Shown here: piece by piece, positions 11,676 through 24,169 of the stretch
Numbering within the stretch: the stretch's first letter is position 1
Layout: each line of letters begins with the position of its first letter
Assembly (NCBI GenBank): GCA_021234155.1
Contig: JAJEKV010000052.1
Coordinates: 8,579,358-8,643,357, forward strand
Direction of reading: 5' to 3'
Length of the DNA stretch: 64,000 bases
Source of the DNA: Isoetes taiwanensis
Lineage: Eukaryota > Streptophyta > Lycopodiopsida > Isoetales > Isoetaceae
The notes under the pieces: generated by a model
Databases searched by the model: none
Seen by the model: only the letters and a program-made list of their open reading frames with translations
Told to the model about the DNA's origin: nothing
Translations under genes and position numbers: made by a program

Positions 11676-12239
11676 CTACTCAAGTGGCATTCCTCTCCTT
11701 TGCTTTGCTTCATACCAGTCCTTGTAACATGCTTGCCAATCTATGCTTTCAAAAGGTTCATTCCACAATGATACACACATTGTGGCATCAAATGTTTTTA
11801 AGTTCATGCTCGATCTTATAGCACTCTTAATAGCATTTTGACCGGAGAAACCTCTCTCACAATAGGCCATGCTTTCAGGAATGAATAACATTGCCATAAT
11901 TTCATCAATGTTGGAAAACTTCCAACTATCATATGTTCCACTTTCATCTTTACAAATAATCCAAGCCATCACCATCCCTTTGTTCTTGGCAGCCCTGAAA
12001 AGTGTCTCAACGAAGTCTTCCCTCTCACTCAAACATCTAGCCATGTCTACTTTTGAAGCAAACTTGGCAAGCAATTTTTCCAACCATTCTTTAGTCTCGT
12101 CATCCCTTACAACATCATCCACAGCATATGCAGATGCATTGAAAAACTTCATGGCATTAAATATCTCACTCAAATCTGCAAACCTCCTAACAAGTGCATC
12201 CAATACAGCATGCAAGATATTTCTAAGTAAATGGTTCAT
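11676..12239 (-). pseudogene. hAT transposase C-terminal fragment (dimerisation region)
   Basis: A 187-codon minus-strand frame contains ESMAYCERGFSGQNAIKSAI followed by MNLKTFDATM. This resembles the hAT C-terminal dimerisation region, where a conserved S-E-R-x-F-S block is usual. Here the block reads YCERGFSGQN. The zinc finger and most of the DDE core are absent. The family's transposases are usually several hundred residues longer, so this is a truncated, non-autonomous remnant. No promoter was recognised. Confidence 0.7.
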
Positions 12240-12384
12240 TGGTTTCTAGAATGTACATTTTAAATTTGTTTAGAAAAATGGGATAATAATCTATTTCACT
12301 ATAAATTATAGAATTTATATATAGATAGATAGATAGATAGATATATAGCAAGAAAAAATGACGGGCATTTCTCTGTTCCTAGCC

Positions 12385-12470
12385 TTTCAAATGACGAGTA
12401 TGTCTTGTAGTTGTCCTTCCCTATGACTTTCAAATGACGAGTATGTCTTGTAGTTGTCCTTCCCTATGAC
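12385..12470 (+). repeat. 43-bp tandem duplication inside the hAT element
   Basis: Units 12385-12427 and 12428-12470 are identical by eye. The related hAT end at 35065-35248 has only one unit, so the duplication is specific to this copy. Confidence 0.85.
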
Positions 12471-12589
12471 GGGCAATTGCCCAAGTGCTGCCCTTCATTT
12501 GCCATACAAAAAAAATTTTCACCTGTTTTGACGGGCAACAATCCAAAAAACAGGCATGAAAGCCGTCAAATTCGAGCCCTGATGACGAA

Positions 12590-13145
12590 GGGGAGTATCC
12601 TATAGTAACCCAGGCTTAGAGAAAACCGGAGCAGTAGCCATGGAGTACATGATTTGGGTATGCGGGGTAACCCTATTCAATCAAAAACAATTCTTTCTAT
12701 CAAAACAATTCTTTCTATCGATCTTTTATGGGGACATCCATTGAATAATTTATCTATTACACCATTAATATAGTACATGCCAAAAAAAAATAAAACAATA
12801 AAAAGAAAAGAAAAGGAGACCAATTGACACTCACGCATTATCTTATTACATCGGCAAAAATGAAACAATTGTGATGCATGCGGTAGCCATCCCGTTTTAG
12901 GCAAGACATATGTTACAGACTCAGAATGGAGTTTTCTTTGGATTTCATCTCAATGGCCCGCCCTCGTTTTGCCTTTGAACACCCATATTTTGCCCTTCAT
13001 TGCCCAATTTTTACTCTTTAATAGCCCACCTTTGTCCTTTTAGTAGCCCACCTTCCCCTAGTCTACATGTACAAACTCAAGGAGTTTTCATTGCATTCCA
13101 TTTGATGGGAACCTTTCTGCTTCTAAAGCAACCAACTAAGGTACT
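12590..13145. other. 3' flank of the SLAH gene
   Basis: Non-coding sequence shared with arm B (about 37903-38545). It should include the SLAH 3' untranslated region. No separate gene is visible. The gene-proximal part shows small indels between the arms. Confidence 0.5.
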
Positions 13146-15397
13146 TCAACGCCTGCTTTCGTTATTTTCCAGATCTGCGGTTTTATGAAGAATTTTAATC
13201 TTCTGTTTCCTCCGAGTTATCGCAATTGCCAAATCATTTGGAAATAGTGTACCCCAAAACACTAAGTGGGCCAAGGTTGAAATGAAGAGGGCAATGACTG
13301 ATGCTGTTGATGCCAGAGAGAGTACAACAGCCATGGCCTTTGTGAAAGGATGTTGTACTTGATGTGCATATCGAAGAGTGGCTACAGAAATTGCTGCCAT
13401 TGGAAATGTATATGCCCACCAAGCAATAGAAAATCTGTATCACATCACCAACATATGCAAGTTTAGAAGGCAAGTATAACATTAACCTGATCTGAAGTCT
13501 AAATATGACCCTAAATAACTTAGGGCCCAAGTCATTTCCATCAAGAAAAAACCATCACCTGCATCCTGTGAAGAAATTGATCCTGACTACCTGTAAGGTT
13601 GGTTTCTTTTAGTCAAGTTTGTTGTCAATGAAATATTATGAAACACAAAAGAGCCACCACTCACCAATGAACAGTATAGGAAGAGAGCAATAAAGTACAT
13701 AATCTTTGAAACAAATCCAAAGTCCCCAGAAATTTTCTCCCAGGCTATGCTGGCTGAACTGGGAGCTGCAACAAACAAGAAGAAAACAGGATGCAAGTCC
13801 CTTGAAAGAGCTTCATTAGTAGGAAGTCTCTGATAAAGAGTGACAAAAAGAACAATGTAGTGAGCAAGTCCTACAGCCCAAAAGAATATTGCTGGCTCTT
13901 TCCATCCTACAGTAGCACTCAAAAGTGCACCTATAAAGTTCCCAACTATTGACAGATGCGTTGAGGGATTTGCCACCTTTGACAACCTTCTATCTCCTCC
14001 AGATAGCCACTGACCATAAATCTTCAGCTCTAACATCACTAGTGGAGACATGCATACACACCAGGTTGCAGGATGAACAGACGTTGAAATTGCAGGTGGC
14101 ATTCCCAGGGCCAAAAACATTGCTGCTACCCAAGGTGCAAAGAAAAAATTTACTCTGACTGGATGATGATACTCTCGTCGAACAGCTTCAAAATAATAGA
14201 TAACCTTTGCCATGTATGTGCAAGAAATTACAACATATGCTAAAAGTGCCAAAGTCCATATTACCACATTGACACAGCTAGGAACATGAAGATATTTTAT
14301 TGTAGTATTCACAGACAAATTTTTCCAAAGAATTGCTTGACTTCCAAGTCCAAGACAAATCCCAAAACTGCTAATAGGGAATCTAAGAAGGAATGGCCAC
14401 GTCTTATCTTTTGGAAGCAAAGTGTCTTCTGATTCCTGAAACAAAGTAAATTAATATTAGACAACAATAAGAGTATTATTTCAAGCTATACAACTTTCCT
14501 AACTATGCCTTATATTGTAAATGCAATTAGGAGGACCTGGCATGTGCTGTGTTCCTTGCATCTTGCTTATAATAGCTGTTCATAAATTCATATCATAATT
14601 AGACTCATAATCAATTGGTAGATATAGTAGTCACAAACCCTTAGGACTTCAAGTTCTGGTCCTTGAAGAGCATCAAAATAGCGACGCGTAGGCAGATCAC
14701 TTGTTGCATCAGCTGAAACCTCTGGCATGTGAGAAATAGGATGCAGATTTTCCTTCTCATCCCTTTCCCTCTGCCTCTCGGACTTTTGAGATCTTGTTCT
14801 AAAATATACATAGTTTTCATTGGCTGCACCTTGAGAAGAAACAGTGTCAGCCTTGCTCTCTCTAGGAGTAGATTTCAAGGATGAAGCATAACTAGATTTT
14901 GAGGAAGAGTCTTTATCAAAGCTGTTGCATACTGCAATATCTATCTTCATTTCAGATTCAGAAGGGGGTCCTGTAGCAAACCTACTGCTGGGGGTAGTAG
15001 GGAAAGTTTTATCAAATTTGTTCTTGCTGGGATTAACCTTAACATCAAAATGAACTGGACGAGGGGAAGAAGACTCCAAATTGGATTTTCCAAGCTGTAC
15101 AGAAGGTGAAATATTAGCAGTAGAAATGTTTGAGAATTGAGAAATTGTGATGGATGATCTGGGAGAAGGGGGAATAATTTTTTTTGGGTTTGATCTTGGA
15201 AAAGGATGAGAAGAATGGTTTGCCAATGGGGAAATGGCAATGGAGGGTGCTCTTTTGTCCAAAACTGGAAGAGAAGAATGAGATTTAGAAGGGATTTTGG
15301 AAAGAGCAATATTTCTACCCGTTTCTTCAAGCCCCATAGGGTGGAAGTCGTCCATATCTGTGAGAAGAGCAATGTCGTTGTGTTTGTGCGCTGCCAT
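13146..15397 (-). CDS. SLAH3: S-type anion channel, SLAH2/SLAH3-like (four exons)
   Basis: Predicted exons are 15397-14639, 14435-13665, 13590-13559 and 13434-13146. All introns are GT-AG and join in frame to 616 codons plus stop. The SLAC1 family forms plasma-membrane anion channels with ten membrane helices around a central pore; SLAH3 types carry nitrate and chloride and are opened by kinases. The first 235 or so residues are Ser/Pro-rich and likely cytosolic. RYFDALQGPELEVLR then leads into the channel domain: FPISSFGICLGLGSQAI, RREYHHPVRVNFFFAPW, LELKIYGQWLSGGDRRLS, VTLYQRLPTNEA, LHPVFFLFVAAP, AWWAYTFP and FPNDLAIAI. Length and order match plant SLAH2/3 proteins. The start is the first ATG of the frame (MAAHKHND) and is nearly the same in arm B. 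No disabling change was found. The SLAH2-versus-SLAH3 assignment is uncertain. Confidence 0.93.
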
Positions 15398-18047
15398 AGC
15401 TAGAAAACCCGGGACCTCTTTTGGGGTTTTAATACTGATGGTTTCGTATTACAATCGAATGCAAACGGCGTGAGTGAATACATGGTGCAGCTACACGAGG
15501 CGACTACTAGACCACCAAACAACTATGGTCCATTGAGTCAAAATAATACAATAAACTTGTCTGCACACAGTAGTTCATATCTTGCAATGTGATGCTAAAA
15601 GTGGCACTTTAGTTGGTGTACTTTTGTCCTTCTGTCGCCCAAGCAAGTTCCCAGATATTGCTAATATGTGGATTGCCGTTTTGTAAGGTGCTAACTCGTA
15701 GACAACGTACAACAGTTTGTTTGTTTTTTTTTTGTTTTTTTTTTTTAGGGACGACAAGCTTAACTTACAACAGTTATCGGGTGGTATTTGGCTAGTTGAG
15801 TACAACAGTTGTTTCCAGGTGGTATTTGGCTAGTTGAGTACAACAGTTGTTTGGCACTCCTTTTTTCCAAACGATCCATCATTTGCTCATTGGCCATTAG
15901 GCTCGCTTAAAACAAGGTGTTGCTACACATAGAGGGTTTGCCCTTTGAAGAAGAGTGAATGAATTTCATACTAATTGGCCATGGGACCTGCACGATTGAG
16001 CTACTACATGCAAATCATGCTAGAAATTTGAAACCAAGTTTGTATGCGAGATTTTATTATTTGAATTCCATATGTTGATACACGTTTATTATTGTTTACT
16101 TTCAGGAGAAAATCTCTTTCTCGAAAGGGGGAAGACACGTTGTAGAAAAGCTTTTGCCTCATTTTTTTTGGCAAAAAAGAGTGTGTGAGTTCTTCTGCAC
16201 ACGCCTCTTTTCTTTCGTTGCATCCCAATGATGAAGATTTTTACAATATCTACTGATTTGTACAGAGAGCAAAGGAATTGTAGCGCTTTGAAGAATTATT
16301 TGTAGTACTAGAAATCAACATATAGAGCCAAACAGGCTGATGGACATGTATAAGGCACCCGTAGCGGCGACACCTCCCTCTAGAACCACAACTTTGCCTT
16401 CTTTTTGGAGAGCAACAATTCTCTAATTTCATCTCTACCAGGGGCAGTATGTATGGAATTTAAAATAGATGTTCAAGATCATGTTGGTGAAGAAATTTGC
16501 AATCAGATTGGCGTGTCACTTAATTCAAGTTCCAAAGGTCAAGGGATCACCCTTACCAATTAATTGAGTGTCCTTTTTTTTTAATCGCCCGAATCATCAG
16601 AGTCTTCTGAGTCAGCAGGTGATCATGCTAAGTCCAAGAAGAAAGACTAAAGGATGGCAGAATGTAATAAGGTACCATAATGGAAACAGATACATTGGCA
16701 AAGGCGAGAAGAAAAGCTTAGAAGAATATCTTAACCCATTGAATGTTATGCATAGGTAGGAACTTGCAGATAAATCTTACAAATTAGGTGCCGCTGTGCA
16801 GAGGCGAACTTAGAGCAGAATAAGCCTTTGTAATTCTATCTTTTGCATCATGTAGGACATGAGCTTTGGGAATATCCAGACCCTCAAAGATATAAAATCT
16901 TCCATAGTAACCAACTGGAAGCCAAATGAAAGGCACGACTCTGCATTTTGGTTTAAGCCTCTAGGTAGACAGCCAAAAGCACTTATTGACTTGTGAGTGT
17001 CACTTGGAAGAGAGATAGGAGCCATGACCAGGCTGGCTAAGTGTGAGCACATAAAAAGAATCAATGCTCAATGATCTTGATGTATTGGGATTCATAGTGC
17101 AAAGCGAAGGATTGGAGCAAGAATGGACCGCGATAAGAGAAATATATGATCATTGTATTTTTCCATATTTTATTGCTACTGTACATGAACGGCGTTGATA
17201 CGAATATGGTAGCTCGAAGGTGTGGGCTTGGACGTTAGTCTTGGTGGAGGCATGGGTATCTAGGTTTGGCAAATTATTGGCAAGGCAAGGCAATAAAAGC
17301 AACCTATGGTCTATATTTAATTATGATGCTAAAAATGCTTGCTAAATAAAAAAGGTTAAAGTCGCACGAGAGGTTTATAAATAGAAGCTGAACTTCATTT
17401 ACATATCTCGGCCACCAGAGCTCCAATTGAGGCAATTTTTACTCCGCCAGAACCATCTCGGAGTCTAGTTTCTAAATTGGATCCAGTTATATTTTGTAGT
17501 TCGTTTGCATGAGGGAGATATGGCCGAAAGAGTAGAAGGGGTCAACGAAGAATGCTCTACTCCTTCGCTCTTGAATCTGATTCTAAGAAACCATTACTTT
17601 TTCCTAGAGCCCAGGGGATTCACTTTTGTTGGTAAGTATGGGACATGTGCGTTCAAGGTAGGGTTGTTTTTTAAAGGTTAAAAGTACGTATACTACAGTA
17701 AGATATACGGTATACATTTTTCTATTTCGTAGAAAAACTTGCAGGGCAAGCCAAGTTGGCGGGAGAAGCTCGAGCCGTATAAGAGGCCCTACTATTGCCT
17801 TCCTGATTCTCAGGACGAAAGCATTTCACTTAAAAGAGCATACCAGATTACCTCTCTCTCCGTTGTCTGAATACCCTCTGAATAAAGATCCATCGCTTGC
17901 AATTTGTCAGTGTCTGCCATTTCTGAAGCAAGATTTTGTAGCTACATCTCAATTGAGTGATTTCTTTTCCCATGCAAGGTCGTTGGCTTGTCATTGAGAA
18001 CAGTCTTAGCGCAGATCGACTCCATGACTCAGGTCCTTTACTATCTA
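15398..18047. other. Spacer left part: SLAH upstream region, then unassigned sequence
   Basis: The piece 15398-15662 is shared with arm B and should contain the SLAH promoter. From 15652 onward the sequence (GATATTGCTAATATG...) matches 57304-57400 instead. A TTTGGCTAGTTGAGTACAAC-type word is tandemly repeated at about 15780-15850. The interval 16000-18047 has only short open frames, and I recognise none. It may include LTR-element debris. Confidence 0.45.
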
Positions 18048-19165
18048 TGACGTCCCCTACTTCCTTTACGATGCTCTCATCGTATCATAAGGCAGAATTC
18101 ATCCCCCTGACAGCCAAACTGGCAGGGGCCATCCACCTGACACCAATCCCAAGGACTGAGCCAGCAAGGGAAGAGTGGATGGGTCATTTGCCCCGTCTTC
18201 CTTCGGGTCGACCTAGTTGCGGAAGTGCGACTAAACATGAGCACATAACATCAATACATCAAATAAATCACCTCGAAGGGTGAGTACATCACAACATAGC
18301 ATGAACAATAACATCACACAGCAACAAAGGGGAATCCTACCCAAGGCTCAGACTCATGGGGGGTCGACTGACGGCTTGGGTCTCCAGAAGTCAATGTAGA
18401 CCAAATTCATGGCAATTGGATTGGGCTGGCATAAGAACATGGCTGTTGGGTAGTCCACTCCATCCGCCCCTCCCGTACACACTTTGCAGAGTAGGTTGAA
18501 AAGTATTGGGACCAGACCGTAGCCTGCTTGGTGCATAGCCAAGAGGGCTACTACTGGGTTGCATCTCCCCAGTCCTGATGAGGCAGGAGGAGAGTCAACT
18601 CCCCTCCAGAGGCATGCATGCCCATCACAGGCGGCTAGAGGGCCACTGCCCGTATTCGACTTAAACCCCATTGAAGGTGACGCATCACCCAAGAGGTGTC
18701 GAGCTCATGCTTTGCCCACACGTAGTGGCAAACCATTAAGCCTAGCCCACTAAGATCCCTGGTAGGCTTTACACACCAGAGGGATCAATCTGTGATGGGA
18801 CAAGTCCCCCTTATCCACTGATCTAGCCCCGCCACCCACAACCAGGCGGGCTCCTGTGCACGGGCCGTATTAATTGGGAATTAATGAGGCTATCTAGGAT
18901 CATCTGCTACAAAGGCTTTCAGGGTCTCTACCCCCCTTCCCAATACATGGAGAGCACAGAGTGGAATCACCAGCATCATCAAAGAACTTAAATGTAGAAT
19001 AACATCTAATCTATCTACTTAAACATCCAGAACTAAGTTCCTTTGTTAGAGTTTGTGATCTCAGAATCTATAAGGCCTCTAAGGCTGAACTAACATGCTA
19101 AACCAGCTCATTGCCAAGCCAAAAAGCGGCATTGCACAACAGAATGACCATTTACCTGATCCCTG
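18048..19165 (-). repeat. Diverged LTR relic related to the Gypsy LTRs
   Basis: The sequence follows the Gypsy LTR at 20023-21707 in order: a TGACGTCCCCTACTTCC-type start, CCACTCCATCCGCCCCTCCC, then CTCTACCCCCCTTCCCAATAC, then a GTTAGAGTTTGTGATCT-like stretch and CATTTACCTGATCCCTGG. It is clearly more diverged than the two LTRs are from each other and lacks the last about 500 bp. It is probably a truncated solo LTR from an older relative. Confidence 0.7.
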
Positions 19166-20022
19166 GTTCAAGAACAGCAGTATAGAGGCGATAATCGGTC
19201 CCCAACCCTATGTACTTGCAGCTTGTGTTGGTTTGTATTACCTCTGGGTGCAGCAGAACTCTATCTCTTAGTTTCTTAATAGTCTTTTGTGTTTCAAATT
19301 CATTCATCTACAAAGCAAATGAAGATCACTTAATTATGTATACACACTCATAATTGTACCAATAAGAAAGACAAGAAAAAAGCAGTACTCAAGTGCAATG
19401 AACAAAAACTTTGATACATATATTCATAACATTTGAATTTGTACATCACCAAAGTCCGTACCAACAATGGGCCGGTCCGAGAGGCCAATAACATGATGGC
19501 GCTTTCTCCATTCCTTGCTCAGATATTGACTAAATTTAGGCAACAGAGCACCCAAGTTGCTGCCATAGTTTGCCAAAGAAAATATGTTCCACCCGCCTCC
19601 GATATGCTATCTCACGCATTAGTCATTGGATGCTCTTTCACATAAACTATACCATCTTCACCATTTTGAATCCATTAAGCCATGGAATGAGCTCCATGAC
19701 AAGCAATCGCCGCCCGACTTCCTACAGATTCAAAGTGGATTTGTATCTTTCTCGGCCGATCGAATCAGATGTCCATAGTACTCGGGTACTCTTTCCATAC
19801 CACGTTTAATGGTTTCACAAACAACCCCTTTTGAGGTTCAATAGGGTGTTTGTGTGGCGAGTCCAACATCGCCCCCGGTCAGAACAAACTTCAGCTTTTA
19901 TGGAAAAGCATCACAAATATGTTCCACAATTGGGTAAAGATTTTTAGAAGTGAGTGAAGACCGATGGCAACATCAAACCCTTCTCTTACAAATGCTAACA
20001 AAGATGCTAACCCCGGCCTCTT
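19166..20022. other. Unassigned sequence between LTR relic and Gypsy element
   Basis: No gene or transposon end was recognised. It is likely remnant retrotransposon DNA given its position, but no domain can be read. Confidence 0.35.
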
Positions 20023-21707
20023 TGCGGACGCCCCCCTACTCGCATACGGCGCCCTCACCGTGATACAAACAGAGTTCATCCCCATACCAAACTCCATGCT
20101 AATACAGGGCCCTCCACATGACACCGCAAACCGTGACGGGTTCCGGGGAAGAGTGGAAGGGTCATTGCACCCCGCCTCCCTCGGGGCCTACCTAGCCGCT
20201 GGAAGGCGTAAACATACATGTCGTAGAGCACATACATCAACATCGATGACCATCAATGAAGGATGGTCCTCCACATATCTGCATAGACAACGATCAAGAC
20301 ATCACATAGGGAATCCTACCCAAGGCTCGCATACATGTGGATGGACCGACAAGCTTGGGTCTCCCCGTGAGTTCATTGCGCATGTAATTCATGGCAATGG
20401 ATTTGGGCGGGCATAAGAACATGGCCTAGGGTTGTCCACTCCATCCGCCCCTCCCCCCTGCACACTTTGCGTAGTAGGCTGAAAAGTGTTGGGACTGATC
20501 AGTAGCCACGGGATGCATAGCCGAGGGGCTATATCCTGGGTTACATCTCCCCCGCCCGATGGGGCGTGTAGGGATCTCTCCCTCCGTAGATCTACAATGT
20601 CACTCAAGGTGACTAGAGGGCCACCGCCCCGTATTCGACTTGAACTCAATGGAAGGTCATATTCACCACCTCACGAGTGTCGAGCCCATGCCTTGCCCAC
20701 ACGCAGCAAGCCATTAGACCTAGTCACACGGTGACCCCTAAGCATTACTAACACACCATAGGGGTCGCTCAAGAGTCGAAACATGAACCTCCTTATAAGC
20801 CGCCTCGCCCCCTTCACCCACAACCGTGTGTGGCTCTTGTGGCACAAAGCCGCATCTACAAGCAGTGCTAGAGAGGCTACTCTAGGAGCATCAACTACAA
20901 AGCTTTAGGTCTCTACCCCCTTCCCAATACAAGGAGTTCACAGAGATACATCATCCATATACATCACGTAAGAACTAAAGAACAAGATCTAATCTATATC
21001 ATAGAGTTAGGTTCTTTAGTTAGAATCTGCTATCTAGAGTTCTAGAGGGTCGCTATGGGCAATCTAATAGGCTAAACCTCACCGATTCAATGCCTAAAAT
21101 AGGGTTTAGACTATCTAATTGGCCAAATACCTGATCCTTGAGGGGCTCCTCCTCGACCGAGCTCGACCATCCTGCCAAACGCCGAATCTCGAGGAACTAA
21201 GGATGCAATTCTCCCGTGCAGAAGTTCGATGCGTTTTTGGTGCTGAGGCAGCCAAAACAGAGTTCTAAAGCCCTAAAATCGAAAATTAGGTTAGTTAGGG
21301 TTTCCAACCCTATATAGACAAGGGGGTGGTTAGGGTTTCCAATTATCCCCTTTGGCATGTGGGATAATTGGTAATGGGCCCACTTGCCTTTAAGGGCTAG
21401 GTGGCCAAATGTGCCCACATGGAAATGTGTGCACATTAATGAATGTGTACATTGGAAAATGTGCACATTAATTGCACCTATGGGTATGGCCCACTTGGCA
21501 TCAAGTGGCCACATGGAAATGTGTGCCCACATTAATGTGTACATTGGAAAATGTGCACATTAATACTAATGCACATTCTTAGCAAGTTGCCCCTGGGGCT
21601 ACCCACTTGGCTATACGCTGGCGCACATCGCCAATCGGGGTGGCGGTACGCGTGGCGTGGCAAAGATAATATACGCCCCGAGAGCGATACCGTGGCCGAA
21701 CGCCACA
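20023..21707 (-). repeat. 3' LTR of the Gypsy element
   Basis: 1685 bp, similar throughout to 31711-33408. It ends next to a polypurine tract, so it is the 3' LTR of a minus-strand element. It contains a TATATAG word (21311-21317) read as CTATATA on the element strand. Upstream of that, in U3, there is a duplicated block (about 21416-21473 and 21510-21565, with GTGCACATTAAT), probably an enhancer-type repeat. Confidence 0.88.
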
Positions 21708-21724
21708 TTCTCCCCACCTTGAAA
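21708..21724 (-). other. Polypurine tract
   Basis: On the element strand the sequence reads AAGGTGGGGAGAA and is followed directly by the TG of the LTR. This is where plus-strand synthesis would be primed. Confidence 0.75.
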
Positions 21725-22889
21725 TGATGATGTCCGCAAAGATCGCGGGTTCTCCCCACCTTGGGATCTTCCTAACCCCGCAATCAACCCGATGCATACG
21801 ATATACTATTATAATACTTACACATTTATTACGATTACCTTAAGGTAATACTTTTATCACATTATTATATTATAAAATAACTTATCAATTCACTACATTA
21901 CTAACACATTACTCCAACATTCCCTTAACATTACTATTAAGTTTATCAAAATTTTAAAATTACGCCCGAGGCATCTCTTTTCATTCCTTGCAACACATTC
22001 CAACAAAATTTGTGTTGCAAGTCTTCGTAGTCCCACCTCCTTGCCCCTCCCGAGCCTCACGCCTCGGCAGTGTCGACACTACGCTAGTACCATTTAATTA
22101 TTAATTAAAATTTTTGGTTATATGGTGACCACCCCACCTATCTACATGGATGCATGGCTAATCTCCCAAATGTAGGAAGAGGGTGAATCTTCCATTATGG
22201 CCGCGAGACAAATACTACATGCCTATATGCCGCCATGCCTACACCTCTAGTTGCCCAACAGGAGGATATCCTTCTCGCGTGGGGCGCTGGCGGATAGATT
22301 CCTCCTATCAAAGCATATATGGGGCTAAAGGTGCTTTTCCTATCAATGCATTCCTCAATGACCTCCTTTCTTCGAGGTCGCCTACTCCCCGGGGACGTAA
22401 GTAGACTTTCTAATCTACCTTCCACTCGCCTAAGCGGAAACGCCGGTCATGCCTACATTGACATTACACCACGCCTAGAGATCACCGTAGTGGTCCCATC
22501 ATCGGTAACAACGCATGCGACCCATACTAAGCGTATGTGGCATGCGTAGATTAATCTTAACTATACAAGAATTAACCTACACAAATCGACATGCCTCGAG
22601 CCGATTTCTTCTGAGATGACCTTGCCGCCCCATTGCTCCATAAACCGTGGGTACCGCTTTTACTAAATCTTTCTTAAGTACCCACGTGGCGCCTTCCACC
22701 TGGTAAGTGTTTCCACTTGACCAAATACCGGAGGAATTCGATCTCCTCGCTTTTCTTGAAAGCTTTATCAAGAATCAATTCTCGAACTATTTCCACCGTT
22801 CCTCCGCTCATTTCCAACAAATAAGTTGGCGAATCCAAGACTTCGCCCGATTTGGGGTGTGCTTCTTCAAAGAACTCACGTGGAAGACC

Positions 22890-24000
22890 TTATGAATCTT
22901 TAGGTGTGCCGGGCAAGTCTAGCTTGTAGGCTTGATTGCCTAGTTTCTCGACTATTCCGAAAGGTCCAGCCCACCTTGGAGCAAGCTTCTTGCAATTGCC
23001 GATCCCCAGAAGCCACCGCTTCACCTTAATCTTGAGCCAAACATCATCTCCAACTTTGAACTCTCTATCGTTCGATGCTTGCCTACGATGCTCTTTTGAT
23101 CTACTTCTTGCGCTAGCGATAGCCACGAACTTCCTCTACAAGCCGCCGATATCGGCCAACATCTGCCGCTAAACTTCCACTTTTGACACGGGTTGTGCCA
23201 AGTGTCCGAGTTAGGCAATCGAGCAGCCGTAATTGATCATAAACGGCGCCACATTTGGGATGATTCCCCTTGGTGCTATTGTATGCAAACTCCACCAAGT
23301 GAATAAATTCTTCCCACATACCTTGCTTATTCCGCATATAGTTTCGTAGCATGTCCTCTAAAATCCTCGTTGGTCCGCCTCCGCCTCGCCATCCGTCTGA
23401 GGATGATATGCCGTGCTCATGGATAGCTTCGTCTCGATCGTCGCAAAGAGGTCTTGCCAAAAGGCTCATGAACTTCGATCCCCGTCGAGATGATCTCCTT
23501 GGCATGCCATGAAGCCTCAAGATCTCTTTGGTGAAGAGCTTTGTCAGATCCATGGTCAGATTCTGTGGTTCCGCAAGGCACAAAATGTGCCATCTTCGAC
23601 AACTTGTCGACCACTACCATTAAGGCATCCTTGCCTCTCGGCCGTTTTGGGAGTCCCGTGATGAAATCCATGCTGATTACCTCCCACTTAGCGCTTGGCA
23701 CCGCTTAATGGCTCTAATGCCCCGAATTAAGCCGCTCGCCGTTCGTCACGGGCATAGCCGACATTCCTTGATGTAGCGAAGCTATTTGCTTCTTCATTCC
23801 CGCCAATAATAGCCGCCGCGCGACTTTGAAATATGTTTTCATGAATCCCGCATGGCCAGCTATTGGGTCAAGCGCGTCATGGAGGATCAACTTCCTTACA
23901 CCCGATCATTCGCACGCACAACTTGTTCTTATGGTATAACAGTTGCCTTCCTTCTTATAATGCTTGAAGGCCTCCCCGCTCTTTATCCGTTCTAGCCTCC
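22890..24000 (-). pseudogene. Gypsy integrase relic
   Basis: Reading on the minus strand, 23701-23417 has [20 protein letters not shown] followed by [19 protein letters not shown], the start of the integrase core with its first catalytic Asp. The stretch near 23400 has STAYHPQTDG-type coding split by frameshifts, then RILEDMLR and EFAYNSTKGNHP. The frame 23126-22890 gives the C-terminal DNA-binding module with FKVGDDVWLK, KLAPRWAGPFGIVEKLG and AYKLDLPG. At least three frame changes are needed. No chromodomain follows. Confidence 0.85.
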
Positions 24001-24169
24001 TTAGAAAGGCTTGCCCATACTTCCTTGAAATCCACGTCCGCTGGCAAGGACTCTTCAATCCTCTTACCAAAGTCGCCGGAGAGCGTCCGAAATTGCATTG
24101 CAATGCACTCTAGTTGTCGGGATGCCTTGAAAGCGCATCTGCTACCACATTGAGCTTCCCTTGTACTAT

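Larger units (their letters stand above)
11503..12581 (-). mobile_element. hAT-family DNA transposon, internally deleted
   Basis: Terminal inverted repeats CAGTGCTCGAATTTGACGGC (11503-11522) and its near-complement ending GAGCCCTG (12562-12581) bound a 1079-bp element. The 8-bp target duplication ATGACGAA lies at 11495-11502 and 12582-12589, the size expected for hAT. Arm B carries the unoccupied site at 38546-38553, so insertion probably followed the arm duplication. Only the C-terminal part of a transposase remains. Ends of the same family are seen at 35065-35248 and 60080-60279. Confidence 0.92.
4310..15662. repeat. Arm A of a large inverted duplication
   Basis: This segment recurs in reverse orientation at about 35448-48778. 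Matching landmarks in order are the L1 relic 4310-6239, the block 10886-11500 (for example the ORF starting MARYISQH), the hAT target site, and the SLAH gene with its promoter to about 15662. The match stops at about 4310, where the other arm diverges at 48778, and at about 15662 just after AGATATT, where the other arm diverges at 35448. Segments unique to arm A are 6240-10885, 11272-11429 and the hAT element. Confidence 0.85.

Noticed and set aside
13949-14158. Plus-strand frame inside the SLAH gene
   Set aside because: Shadow of exon 2 of the channel gene on the opposite strand.
18048-20022. A second complete LTR pair nested with the Gypsy element
   Set aside because: Only one truncated, more diverged LTR can be aligned, and no internal region belongs to it.
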